NCBI GenBank assembly: GCA_029861955.1
Contig: JAOTYK010000016.1
Location: 38,304-102,303, forward strand
Source: Acidobacteriota bacterium
GTDB taxonomy: Bacteria > Acidobacteriota > Polarisedimenticolia > Polarisedimenticolales > Polarisedimenticolaceae
Length of the DNA stretch: 64,000 bases
Direction: 5' to 3'
Both the position numbers and the translations under genes were made by a program. Below are positions 8,374-17,222 of this stretch, one piece after another (the stretch's first letter is position 1; each line of letters starts with the position of its first letter). The notes beneath the pieces are model-generated. The model was not told the DNA's origin. It ran no database searches and saw only the letters and a list, made by a program, of their open reading frames with translations.

Positions 8374-10029
8374 GTGACAACCGAAACTGAAACAGAACCC
8401 CGAATCTCGTTCGAAACTCACCCGGATCGATACCACCACTGGAAGCTCGAGATCGACGGTGCCGTCGCAACCCTGAAGATGGCGGTCCAGGAAGATCACC
8501 CCCTGCGACCCGGGTACGAGTTAAAGCTCAACTCGTACGATCTGGGAGTCGACATCGAACTCCAGGACTCGATCCAACGTCTACGGTTCGAGCATCCGGA
8601 AGTTCGATCGGTCATCGTCACCGGTGGGTTCGATCGAATCTTCTGCGCCGGCGCCAATATCCATATGCTGGGCTCCTCGACCCACGCATTCAAGGTCAAC
8701 TTCTGCAAGTTCACCAACGAGACTCGCCTTTCCATTGAGGATGCGGAAGCCAACAGCGGTCAGCGTTTTCTGGCCGCACTCAACGGCACCTGCGCCGGAG
8801 GTGGCTACGAGCTTGCGCTCGCATGCGGTGACATCGTGCTCATCGACGATGGAAACTCGGCGGTTAGCCTTCCGGAGGTTCCGCTGTTGGGCGTCTTGCC
8901 GGGGACCGGCGGATTGACTCGGCTCGTCGACAAACGAAAGGTGCGACGTGACCTGGCCGACGTGTTTTGCACGACCGCAGAGGGGGTCAAGGGCAAACGC
9001 GCCGTCGAATGGGGACTCATCGACGCGACCGTCCCACGAAGCAAGTTTGATGAGTTCGTCCAGGCCCGCGCCGAAGAGTTGGCCGGTTCGTCGCCGGCAC
9101 GGAGCGATTCGGGGATCGAGCTCACACCCCTGGACAAGACGATTGAGGACGACCGATTGATCTACTCCACGCTCGAGGTCAACCTCGATCGGGAGAGCCG
9201 GGTCGCGCGAATCGAGATCAAGGGTCCGGATCAAACGGCTCCGGCCGATGCGGCTGCTGCGAAGGAGCTGGGAGCGTCCTGGTGGCTGTTCAGATTATTC
9301 AGAGAATTTGACGACGCCCTTTGCGACCTTCGTGCGAACGAGGCCTCCATCGGTCTCGTGTTGATTCAGAGCCAGGGCAGCCTGGAGGATGTGCTGGCCC
9401 ACGATGCCATCCTGGAGAATGCGGGAGACGACTGGTTTCTTGACGAGGTCCGGTTGTTCATCGCGCGGACCCTTCGCCGAATGGACCTGACCGCACGATC
9501 GCTGTTTACGTTGATCGAACCGGGTTCCTGTTTTGGCGGCACGCTGTTCGAGTTGTCGTTGGCGTCCGATCGAACGTATATGCTCGACGATCCGGATCGT
9601 CCTGTCGCCGTCGCACTGAACCGAATGAATGCCGGCGCGTACCCGATGTCTCACGGGCCGACGAGGATGGTGGTCCGCTTTCTCGGCAAGCCCCAGCAGG
9701 CAGAGAAGCTTCTGGCGAAATCACGAAGCTACGACGCGGCCGACACGGAAGAGGCCGAGCTCGTCACTGTGGTTGCGGATGACATCGACTACGAGGACGA
9801 GGTTCGACTAGCCATCGAGGAACGTTCCAGTCTCTCTCCGGATTCTCTGACGGGAATGGAGGCCAGCCTTCGTTTCCCGGGCAGTGAGAACTGCGATTCC
9901 AAGATCTTTGGACGTCTCTCCGCGTGGCAGAACTGGATCTTCCAGCGACCCAACGCGGTGGGCAAACAAGGCGCATTGACGCTTTACGGCAGACCCGACC
10001 GTCCGACCTTTGATTTCAGGAGGACCTGA
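8374..10029 (+). CDS. boxC: Benzoyl-CoA-dihydrodiol lyase (2,3-epoxybenzoyl-CoA dihydrolase)
   Basis: The 551-aa protein has the length and sequence character of BoxC, an enlarged member of the crotonase superfamily. Crotonase elements are the oxyanion-hole loop IFCAGANIHML (residues 89-99) and NGTCAGGGYELALACGD (about 137-153), with VPLLGVLPGTGGLTRL following. BoxC opens the ring of 2,3-epoxybenzoyl-CoA, releasing formate and 3,4-dehydroadipyl-CoA semialdehyde, in the aerobic coenzyme-A-dependent benzoate pathway. The GTG start is supported by CGGAGG 7 nt upstream. Its stop overlaps the boxB start by 1 nt, so the two are translationally coupled. Confidence 0.93.
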   Translation: MTTETETEPRISFETHPDRYHHWKLEIDGAVATLKMAVQEDHPLRPGYELKLNSYDLGVDIELQDSIQRLRFEHPEVRSVIVTGGFDRIFCAGANIHMLGSSTHAFKVNFCKFTNETRLSIEDAEANSGQRFLAALNGTCAGGGYELALACGDIVLIDDGNSAVSLPEVPLLGVLPGTGGLTRLVDKRKVRRDLADVFCTTAEGVKGKRAVEWGLIDATVPRSKFDEFVQARAEELAGSSPARSDSGIELTPLDKTIEDDRLIYSTLEVNLDRESRVARIEIKGPDQTAPADAAAAKELGASWWLFRLFREFDDALCDLRANEASIGLVLIQSQGSLEDVLAHDAILENAGDDWFLDEVRLFIARTLRRMDLTARSLFTLIEPGSCFGGTLFELSLASDRTYMLDDPDRPVAVALNRMNAGAYPMSHGPTRMVVRFLGKPQQAEKLLAKSRSYDAADTEEAELVTVVADDIDYEDEVRLAIEERSSLSPDSLTGMEASLRFPGSENCDSKIFGRLSAWQNWIFQRPNAVGKQGALTLYGRPDRPTFDFRRT

Positions 10030-11435
10030 TGCAACTGTTCGAGAAGATTCCAAACAACGTCAATCTCTCACAGAACAGACGACTTCAGCGGGCACTGGAG
10101 AAATGGCAGCCGAACTACCTGAAGTGGTGGCAGGACGCCGGACCCGCCGATTATCAGGCGGACGATATCTATCTGCGGACGGCGATTTCGGTCGACTCCA
10201 AGGGTTGGGCGCACTTCGACTACGTGAAGATGCCGGACTATCGCTGGGGAATCTTTCTTGCGCCGCCGGAGGCCGATCGCCGGGTTCCGTGTGGGGATGG
10301 CTTCGGCGACCCCGCTTGGCAGGAGGTTCCCGGCGAGTTTCGAAACGCACTTCGCCGGATCATCGTGACGCAGGGCGATACCGAACCGGCCAGCGTCGAG
10401 CAGCAACGTCTTCTCAGTGATACGGCACCGAGCCTCTATGACTGTCGCAATCTGTTTCAGGTCAACGTGGAGGAAGGACGACACCTCTGGGCGATGGTCT
10501 ACTTGCTGCACGCCCACTTCGGTCGCGACGGACGGGAGGAAGCCGAGGAGCTCCTCGAGCGTCGCTCGGGAGACTTCGATAAACCGCGAATCCTGACCAC
10601 GTTCAACGAACCGATCGACGATTGGCTGTCGTTCTTCATGTTCACGATGTTCACCGATCGTGACGGGAAGTACCAACTTCTGGCCCTCGCCGAGAGCGGG
10701 TTCGATGCGCTCTCACGAACCACACGGTTCATGCTGACCGAAGAAGCTCATCACATGTTCGTCGGAGAGACCGGAATCGGGCGAGTTCTGAAACGTGCGT
10801 GCGAGTTGATGAAGGAAGACCCTAACGAAGACGCCCGCGCGGGAGGCGGATTCGAGCTTGACCTGATCCAGCGCTACGTCAATTTCTGGTACTCGTCCAG
10901 CCTAGATCTGTTCGGCGGCGAGATCTCCTCGAACGCGGCCGACTACTTCGCTGCGGGACTGAAGGGGCGGGCCAAGGAAGACAAGTACGACGATCACGTG
11001 GCTCTCAGCGGAAACTACGAGATGGACGTGTTGCAGGACGGGAAGATCGAGACGCGCCTGGTACCGATGAGGAATGCCATGAACGAGGTGTTGCGAGACG
11101 CCTACGTCGATGACAACCAACGGGGTGTCGATCGTTGGAACAAGATCATTCGCGCCGAGGGCATCAACTACGAGATCAAATTGCCGAATCGTCGATTCAA
11201 TCGAAAGATGGGAATCTTCGCAGGCCATACGTTTGATCCGCAAGGGAACCCCGTCAGCGCCGAGACATTCGAGGCGCATCGGGCCGAATGGCTTCCGACC
11301 GAGGGTGACAAGACGTACGTCAAGCACTTGATGAAGCCGGTTCTGGCCCCCGGCAAGATCGCCAACTGGCTGGCACCACCGGCCCGTGGCATCAACGGGC
11401 AGCCGTTCGAGTTCGAGTACGTCCGCCGCTGTTGA
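10029..11435 (+). CDS. boxB: Benzoyl-CoA 2,3-epoxidase, oxygenase subunit
   Basis: The 468-aa protein matches BoxB, the di-iron oxygenase that epoxidises benzoyl-CoA. Two di-iron ExxH motifs are visible: E149-G-R-H152 in NVEEGRHLW and E239-A-H-H242 in LTEEAHHMF. The start ATG overlaps the boxC stop and has an AGGAGG 5 nt upstream. BoxB needs a reductase (BoxA) and benzoate-CoA ligase; neither is in the window, so the electron donor must be encoded elsewhere or be a different ferredoxin reductase. The following gene is an unrelated secreted lipoprotein with a 7-nt gap. Confidence 0.95.
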   Translation: MQLFEKIPNNVNLSQNRRLQRALEKWQPNYLKWWQDAGPADYQADDIYLRTAISVDSKGWAHFDYVKMPDYRWGIFLAPPEADRRVPCGDGFGDPAWQEVPGEFRNALRRIIVTQGDTEPASVEQQRLLSDTAPSLYDCRNLFQVNVEEGRHLWAMVYLLHAHFGRDGREEAEELLERRSGDFDKPRILTTFNEPIDDWLSFFMFTMFTDRDGKYQLLALAESGFDALSRTTRFMLTEEAHHMFVGETGIGRVLKRACELMKEDPNEDARAGGGFELDLIQRYVNFWYSSSLDLFGGEISSNAADYFAAGLKGRAKEDKYDDHVALSGNYEMDVLQDGKIETRLVPMRNAMNEVLRDAYVDDNQRGVDRWNKIIRAEGINYEIKLPNRRFNRKMGIFAGHTFDPQGNPVSAETFEAHRAEWLPTEGDKTYVKHLMKPVLAPGKIANWLAPPARGINGQPFEFEYVRRC

Positions 11436-11442
11436 TCCTGTC

Positions 11443-13188
11443 ATGCGTCGACTCGCCGTAGCGCTGATCGCGACCATGACGATCCTCGAGCTTGGTTGTC
11501 CCGCAGGCATCGACGACGTCGACGACGGTGTCGCGGAGACCGCGCCACCCGTGTACGTGGACCGCGCACGCGATGCGGGACTGACGCATCCGGTGATCGT
11601 CGGAGACGCCGTCAAGAATCATCTCCTCGAGACGACCGGAACCGGCGTGGCGGTAGGGGACTACGACAACGATGGAGATGAAGATCTCTACGTGGTCACC
11701 GCCCAGAGTTCCTCCGGCTGGCTCGCCAATCGACGATCGGAGCACAATCGGCTCTATCGAAACCGCGGAGACGGGACCTACGACGAGGTCGCAGACGAGG
11801 CGGGTGTCGCCCTGGCGACATGGGGGCAGGGTGCCTATTTCGTCGATATCGACGACGACGGCGATCTCGATCTGTTTGTCACCAACTGGGGTCCCAATGT
11901 TTTCTATCGCAATTCGGGGGACGGGACCTTCGTCGACGAAACTCTCGAGTTGGGAGTGTCCGGCGCACCCGATGCCTGGAGTGCCGGTGCGACATTCTCG
12001 GACCTCGACGGCGACGGCGATCTGGACCTCTATGTCGCGAACTACTGCGAGTTCGATCTCGCTAACCCACCGCACGGTGGGAGTCGGATCGTATGGAAGG
12101 GAATCGCGGTGTTTCGCGGCCCGCACGGGCTAGTCGCCCAACCGGACACGTTGTACCGAAATGACTCCGGTCGTTTCACGGATATCAGCCGGTTAGCCGG
12201 GATCGCTTCGGACGCGGCGCCGCGATACGGACTAGGTGTGGTCGCGGCGGACTTCGACGAGGACGGCGACCAGGACATCTACGTCGCCAATGACTCGCAG
12301 TCGAACTACCTCTGGATGAACGAGGGTGGGCTGAATTTCACCGACGTCGCCACGCGTTCCGGTGTGGCCACCAACGGGGATGCCAAAGAGCAGGCGGGGA
12401 TGGGGACCGACGCGGCAGACTACAACGGCGACGGCAGACTCGATCTTGTCGTCACGAATTTCTCGCACGACTGGAACACGCTTTATAGAAACGAAGGCCA
12501 GATGTTGTTCCGTGACGACACGTTCCCCGCAGGTCTGCAGGATAGTTACCTGAATCTGGTCTGGGGCGTTAAGTTCTTCGACGCCAACGACGATCGGCGC
12601 CTCGATCTGTTTGTCGCCAATGGGCATATCTACCCTGCCGTGGACTCTCACGCCCAACTCAACACGAGTTTTCGGCAACCGAACACGCTGTACCTGAACT
12701 CGGGAGATGGGACGTTCCGCAACGTCAGCAACGAGTCCGGCAGCGGCATGGCGGTGCGCGAGTCGAGCCGCGGCGTCGCGATTACGGATGCCGAGGGAGA
12801 CGGCGATCTGGATCTCGTAGTGACCAACATGGATCAGATCCCCACGCTCCTGATCCGAACCGAAGGTGGGTCCGGAGCCGGATTCTCGCTCGACCTGGAC
12901 TTGCGATCGTCCGGACCCAATCGCTACGCAGTCGCGGCCCGGGTGCAGGTCACGACACCCGACGGTGTGGATCGGCATCGCGTCAACCCGTTCAACTCGT
13001 ATCTATCCCAGAGTCGCTATCCGATCCACGTCGGACTCGGTGCCAATCGGCTGGCCGATCGTGTCGAGATTTCCTGGCCCTCGGGGGCGGTCGAGAATCT
13101 GGAGGCCGTCGCCGCGGGCGCACGGTACCGTATTGTTGAGGGGCAGGGAATCGTCGAGCGGATTCCCTACCGGGGAGAGGGGTCATGA
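11443..13188 (+). CDS. CRTAC1-like FG-GAP/VCBS repeat lipoprotein with ASPIC/UnbV domain
   Basis: The 581-aa product has a lipoprotein signal (LIATMTILELGC), then a seven-or-so-bladed FG-GAP/VCBS propeller. Each blade carries a calcium-binding loop such as DYDNDGDEDLYV, DIDDDGDLDLFV, DLDGDGDLDLYV, DFDEDGDQDIYV and DYNGDGRLDLVV. The C-terminus (about 480-575) is an ASPIC/UnbV domain ending with VEISWPSGAVENLEAV. I placed the start at the ATG at 11443, giving the lipoprotein signal; the frame is open further upstream inside boxB. It is likely an outer-membrane- or surface-anchored binding protein. It overlaps the following TPR lipoprotein by 4 nt (ATGA), a pairing typical of this class. Confidence 0.9.
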   Translation: MRRLAVALIATMTILELGCPAGIDDVDDGVAETAPPVYVDRARDAGLTHPVIVGDAVKNHLLETTGTGVAVGDYDNDGDEDLYVVTAQSSSGWLANRRSEHNRLYRNRGDGTYDEVADEAGVALATWGQGAYFVDIDDDGDLDLFVTNWGPNVFYRNSGDGTFVDETLELGVSGAPDAWSAGATFSDLDGDGDLDLYVANYCEFDLANPPHGGSRIVWKGIAVFRGPHGLVAQPDTLYRNDSGRFTDISRLAGIASDAAPRYGLGVVAADFDEDGDQDIYVANDSQSNYLWMNEGGLNFTDVATRSGVATNGDAKEQAGMGTDAADYNGDGRLDLVVTNFSHDWNTLYRNEGQMLFRDDTFPAGLQDSYLNLVWGVKFFDANDDRRLDLFVANGHIYPAVDSHAQLNTSFRQPNTLYLNSGDGTFRNVSNESGSGMAVRESSRGVAITDAEGDGDLDLVVTNMDQIPTLLIRTEGGSGAGFSLDLDLRSSGPNRYAVAARVQVTTPDGVDRHRVNPFNSYLSQSRYPIHVGLGANRLADRVEISWPSGAVENLEAVAAGARYRIVEGQGIVERIPYRGEGS

Positions 13189-14540
13189 GTTATCGAGCGA
13201 TGGGGTTGTGGATCGCCTGTCTCGTCTTCGCGGCCTGTAGTTCGGAGCCGCCGAGTTCCACCACCGGTGGCGTTGTCGGGTCGCCGGCCGGAGAGCGCGA
13301 CTGGAGCGGTTCCGACGACCCGGGTCTTGCGTCGCCCGGATACGCAAGCGCCATCCGTGACCTCACCGCCGCCAATGAACGGGGCGACATCGACGGCACC
13401 GTCGCGGCGGCGCAACGCGCGTTGGCGATCGCCCCCGCCTCCGAGGCCACCTGGCAGACGCTTTCGAATATCTACATCAGTGCCGGGCGGGATACGGAAG
13501 CCCTTCGATTCTTCGGCGACCGGGTCGAGCGAAACGATCGACGCATGTGGGCATGGTTCTTCCAGGGCTATCATGCTTTTCGAGTGAATCGGTGGGACCT
13601 GGCGGCCACCTCGTTCGAAACGGTCACGGAGCTCGAGCCCGATTACCCGGAGGGCTGGTTCCGGCTTGGAGTCACCCGCCATACGGCCGGCGATTTTCCC
13701 GGAGCCGTCGATGCCCTTCGAAATGCCTACCGCCTATCGAAGGAAAATGCCCTCTACGCCGCCTATCTTGGGCGAGGGCTGCGAGTCATCGGCGAGACCG
13801 ACGAATCGGCCCAGGTCGTCTCTGACGCCCTGATGTTGCATCCCGATTCGGCGCAGCTCCATCTCGCGTTGGGGCGGCTCCGTGCCGGCGCGAACGAACT
13901 CGACGAAGCGGAGACCTTGATCCGCCGTGCCGTCGAACTTGAACCCAGTTCAGCAGAGGCTCACTCGGAATTGGCTTCGGTGCTTCTCCGACTGGGGCGG
14001 ACCGACGACGGGCGACGTGAAGAGCGCACCGCGGTTCGTATCCGAGACTACAATCGTGTTAAAGGCTTTCTTGTCGAGCGGATGGGGTTACTCCCGGAGC
14101 ATCCGCTCGTTCCTCTGTTGCTGGCAGAAGTCGAGATGAGCGAGAGGAAACCGGTGGAGGCAAGACGAGCGCTTGCTCGCAGCCTCCAATTCGGTGGAGA
14201 TCCGAAACGAATCGCCGCCGGCGAAGTCTGGCTGGCGGTGTTTCAGAGCGAACTCGATGCCGCCGACAGCGCCGTCGCGCGTCTCGGGTCGGGGCCACGG
14301 GCCGAACTTGCCCGGTCGATGAACGCAAATCTGAACCAGGATTTCGACGCCGCACGGGATCACCTGGATCGCGCGCTGGCTGAGGCACCCGAAGAGAAAA
14401 TTTTCCTGCGGCGAGCGGCCGACCAATGCCGAACACTTGGTCAGGACCAGCGTGCCGAAACACTCCTTGACCGAGCCGAACAGGCGGGGTTCGCCTCGGC
14501 GCCTACCACGCAGATCCTGGTCGAAAAGGCACCGGGCTGA
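13185..14540 (+). CDS. TPR-repeat lipoprotein
   Basis: The 451-aa product has a lipobox (LVFAACSS, Cys near residue 18) and a low-complexity Ser/Thr/Gly linker, followed by about ten tetratricopeptide-like repeats, for example ATWQTLSNIYISAGRDTEALRF and AQLHLALGRLRAGANELDEAE. It is an envelope-anchored scaffolding protein. The ATGA overlap with the FG-GAP/UnbV gene implies the two work together, perhaps as a secreted binding protein and its scaffold; their ligand is unknown. It ends 13 nt from the convergent membrane fusion gene. Confidence 0.85.
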   Translation: MSYRAMGLWIACLVFAACSSEPPSSTTGGVVGSPAGERDWSGSDDPGLASPGYASAIRDLTAANERGDIDGTVAAAQRALAIAPASEATWQTLSNIYISAGRDTEALRFFGDRVERNDRRMWAWFFQGYHAFRVNRWDLAATSFETVTELEPDYPEGWFRLGVTRHTAGDFPGAVDALRNAYRLSKENALYAAYLGRGLRVIGETDESAQVVSDALMLHPDSAQLHLALGRLRAGANELDEAETLIRRAVELEPSSAEAHSELASVLLRLGRTDDGRREERTAVRIRDYNRVKGFLVERMGLLPEHPLVPLLLAEVEMSERKPVEARRALARSLQFGGDPKRIAAGEVWLAVFQSELDAADSAVARLGSGPRAELARSMNANLNQDFDAARDHLDRALAEAPEEKIFLRRAADQCRTLGQDQRAETLLDRAEQAGFASAPTTQILVEKAPG

Positions 14541-14553
14541 TGGAGTGGCGTCG

Positions 14554-15705
14554 CTAGCGACGCAGTAACTTTACACCGACCAGCTCGCCCGGCATGAGAT
14601 CCATGTTGGGCGAGGCTGCGATGACGAGTGCCCTTCCGTGGTCGGGGATCCGCTGATCTCTCCAGAGACGTTGGGGGAGCGGGGCGATCGACTCGCCAAC
14701 CCGTACCACCACCGATTCCGATAGTGCGCCAGGTCGCGTACGACTGGCGACGAGGACCGGCGTGTTGACGGCGATGTCCCTTGAGTCACCTTCCCGCACG
14801 TAGGCGACGATCTCGGACACGCTCTGATCCGCGATAGTGAGTATGGGTTCCCCGGGAACGACCGCCTGCCCGGATCGGCAGAGAATCTGGCTGACCTGCC
14901 CGTCAATCGGGCTACGCAGCAGCATCGCTTCGCGCGTCAACTCGATCTCGCGGATGCGGGCCTGCTCGACGCCGATGGCAGCCCGCAGCGGCTCCAGGAG
15001 CGTGTCCAGATTGGCGAACGACGGCATCTTGCTTTCGAACGAGGTTCGACGCCCCTGCGCGACACGAAATTCCTCTTCCGTCTGCGCCAGCAGGACGCGG
15101 TTCTCGGCGAGTTGCGTATTTGCGCTGTCGTAGAGCAGAGTAAAATTGTCGAATTCCTGTTGTCCGATCAGCCCCGTCTCGAGGAGAGGGCGTGCGCGTT
15201 GCGCTTCAAGTCGAAGCCGCTCGACCTCGATCTCGTCGCTTTCGATCTGGACGCGAAGCGAGAGGATCTCCAGCCGTCGCTCTTCCTCGTCAACCTGGAA
15301 TCGACGCAGGTCCGCCGAGCGATCCGCGTGGTCCGCGCCACGATCGGCGAGAATCTCGATCCGTCGTGCAGCGAGTTCTGCACGAAGCTGCGCCAATGCA
15401 CCATTTGCCGTGTCAATCGCCGCCAGGAGCGGGGCATCGTCCATCTTGGCAACGACGTCGCCGGGGTGAACGGTGTCGTAGAGATCCACCACGACCGTTT
15501 CGAGCGTGCCGGTGGCCGATGCGGAAACCTCATACTGCAACGAGTTGGCAAGACCGACGTACTCGAAATCTTGTCCACGCCCGATCAGAAGTCCGATCGC
15601 CAACGCGGCGGCGACGAACCACACGATCATCGGTAATGTGCGGACCTTGAAGTCCGCGACGCGCTGTTCGCGCGGCGTCGGAATCGTCTGTTGGGATTCG
15701 CTCAT
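14554..15705 (-). CDS. HlyD-type membrane fusion protein
   Basis: The 383-aa protein has one N-terminal membrane helix (MIVWFVAAALAIGLLIG, about 26-42), a biotinyl-lipoyl-like half (SATGTLETVVVDLYDTVHPGDVVAKMDDAPL), a long coiled coil (about 95-225, rich in Glu/Arg/Leu), the second lipoyl half (LRSPIDGQVSQILCRSGQAVVPGEPILTI) and a beta-barrel end. This is the architecture of HlyD/EmrA periplasmic adaptors. No ABC, MFS or RND pump and no TolC-like gene is adjacent. Instead it is the third gene of a cluster with DUF4956 (5-nt gap) and a VTC-domain protein, suggesting that it works with them in the envelope. Confidence 0.85.
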   Translation of the reverse strand: MSESQQTIPTPREQRVADFKVRTLPMIVWFVAAALAIGLLIGRGQDFEYVGLANSLQYEVSASATGTLETVVVDLYDTVHPGDVVAKMDDAPLLAAIDTANGALAQLRAELAARRIEILADRGADHADRSADLRRFQVDEEERRLEILSLRVQIESDEIEVERLRLEAQRARPLLETGLIGQQEFDNFTLLYDSANTQLAENRVLLAQTEEEFRVAQGRRTSFESKMPSFANLDTLLEPLRAAIGVEQARIREIELTREAMLLRSPIDGQVSQILCRSGQAVVPGEPILTIADQSVSEIVAYVREGDSRDIAVNTPVLVASRTRPGALSESVVVRVGESIAPLPQRLWRDQRIPDHGRALVIAASPNMDLMPGELVGVKLLRR

Positions 15706-15710
15706 GAGAC

Positions 15711-16406
15711 CTAGACCTCCGACAGATCGCTTCGAAGAACGACGGACGCATGCGTCACACTGTCGAGTTCGCGTAACTCGCTCAACAAGTCGCCCGCGCG
15801 ATTGCGGTCACGAAGTCCAATTTGGAACACGAATTCAGCCGACTCGTCTTCGCCACTCTGGCGAGTGGAGACTTGCTTGATTGCCCGACAGAAACGATCG
15901 AGCAGATCGGAAGACGTTTCAAGTCCGACGCCCGCCGATGCAACGCGGACCGTGAGGTAGCCGTCAAATCGACCGTGACTTCCAAATCCGGTCGCGTCCA
16001 GATAGATCACCACCCCTAGAAGGCAAACGGTTCCGATGATCGCGGTCAAGTACAGTTGTGACCCGACGGCTAGCCCGACCACGAGTGTGACGAACACGAA
16101 CACGGTGTCGCGCGTGTCTTTCAGCACGTTTCGAAAGCGGATCATCGCCAACGCACCGAGGAGTCCGAAAGCCGTGACGAGGCTGTCACCAATCACGAAC
16201 ATCACCAGGGCGACGACGAGCGTCATCAGGACCAGCGATTGAGTGAACGAACGAGAATACGACAGACCGCTGTGTGTCCACGTGTAGGTCCAGGCGATCA
16301 ACTGCCCGAGCACGAACGCCAACAACATCGCCAGCATCGTCGACGCAAACGAGAAGTCGCCAAACCCGTTGTTTGCGGCCTCCATGGCGTGCATGAACTC
16401 TTGCAC
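15711..16406 (-). CDS. DUF4956 family membrane protein
   Basis: The 231-aa protein has four predicted helices between residues 22 and 130 and a soluble C-terminal domain with an ACT-like look. The block GLLGALAMIRFRNVLKDTRDTVFVFVTLVVGLAVG is the hallmark of DUF4956. In other bacteria DUF4956 genes are repeatedly found beside VTC-domain polyphosphate-polymerase-like genes, as here. The start is GTG at 16406, preceded at 10 nt by AGGAGG that lies directly behind the stop of the VTC gene; Met5 is an alternative. The biochemical role is not known; a channel or a membrane anchor for the polymerase is possible. Confidence 0.85.
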   Translation of the reverse strand: MQEFMHAMEAANNGFGDFSFASTMLAMLLAFVLGQLIAWTYTWTHSGLSYSRSFTQSLVLMTLVVALVMFVIGDSLVTAFGLLGALAMIRFRNVLKDTRDTVFVFVTLVVGLAVGSQLYLTAIIGTVCLLGVVIYLDATGFGSHGRFDGYLTVRVASAGVGLETSSDLLDRFCRAIKQVSTRQSGEDESAEFVFQIGLRDRNRAGDLLSELRELDSVTHASVVLRSDLSEV

Positions 16407-16421
16407 CGTCCTTCGACCTCC

Positions 16422-17222
16422 TCAGCTCGTCCGCATGGGCGGAAGTTCGACACCGTCCAGACCAAATGTCGCTTCGCGCCCGCCGTGCAGCACGTGCTCC
16501 ATCGACCAGACGTACTTGGGGACGGCCTGTTGCATCAGACCGAAGACGCGGACGATGTCGCGAATGAACGACGGATAGCGTTCGGTGAATTTCAATTCCA
16601 GGATCGTTCCGGGAGTGGGAGTGCTCACCCATCGACCGTCTTCATGGGACAGGTTGTCGTCCATCGTGACCGCATGCCTGAGTTGTGTGTCCAGCGTGAT
16701 CCGCACCGGATCATCCCCGCGGGACTCGTACGCCTCACGCATGTAGCGGACCCGGACGACGGGTCTCGCGCGGGCGAACGCCATCTGGTGTCGGAAGTAG
16801 GCCATCGTATCGAGGGCCTCCGTGGGAGGCGTCGGAGCATCGTCGGTCGTGAGGCCGAGGAGCGACGGGACCCACTGGCGTTCCAACCGCACACGGTTCT
16901 TGCGGACGATGGTGTTGATTCGGTTCTTCACTTCCAGGAACGCCGGTGTCGCCGGATCGTCGGAATAGGTTCGTATCCGGAGCTTGTAGCGATCCCGATG
17001 GCCGCCCTCGGTCTGGTGATAGAGGCGAAGATCCTCCGAGTCGAGGTAGAGGCTGCAGATCGGATAGCGATAGTCCTCTCGCATCGCCGCGAAGCGATCC
17101 GGTTTCATGAACGGCCGGATGAATTCACGGACCTCGGCCACGATCATCGGGCTGATGATGTACTTGCACTCGAATCGTGAGCGCAGAGTCCTGTCGCTGG
17201 CTTCCGCCTGTCGTTGTGCCAT
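16422..17222 (-). CDS. VTC-domain (polyphosphate polymerase-like) protein
   Basis: The 266-aa protein is a triphosphate-tunnel (CYTH-like) fold of the VTC family. Visible tunnel residues are the paired acidic/basic motifs RFECKY (E18, K20), YKLRIR (K80, R82, R84), LEVKNR (E97, K99) and LELKF near the C-terminus. In yeast Vtc4 this fold makes polyphosphate from ATP. All the alternating charged motifs seem intact, so catalysis is plausible. I placed the start at the ATG at 17222; a longer frame from an ATG at 17348 is possible and has an AAGGA about 10 nt upstream. It is the first gene of the VTC/DUF4956/HlyD-like cluster. No CotH-like kinase, the usual third partner, is present. Confidence 0.87.
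   Translation of the reverse strand: MAQRQAEASDRTLRSRFECKYIISPMIVAEVREFIRPFMKPDRFAAMREDYRYPICSLYLDSEDLRLYHQTEGGHRDRYKLRIRTYSDDPATPAFLEVKNRINTIVRKNRVRLERQWVPSLLGLTTDDAPTPPTEALDTMAYFRHQMAFARARPVVRVRYMREAYESRGDDPVRITLDTQLRHAVTMDDNLSHEDGRWVSTPTPGTILELKFTERYPSFIRDIVRVFGLMQQAVPKYVWSMEHVLHGGREATFGLDGVELPPMRTS

Noticed and set aside
16239..17180. Long plus-strand frame opposite DUF4956 and VTC genes
   Set aside because: Both minus-strand proteins are recognisable families; the plus-strand product has no signs of a real protein.
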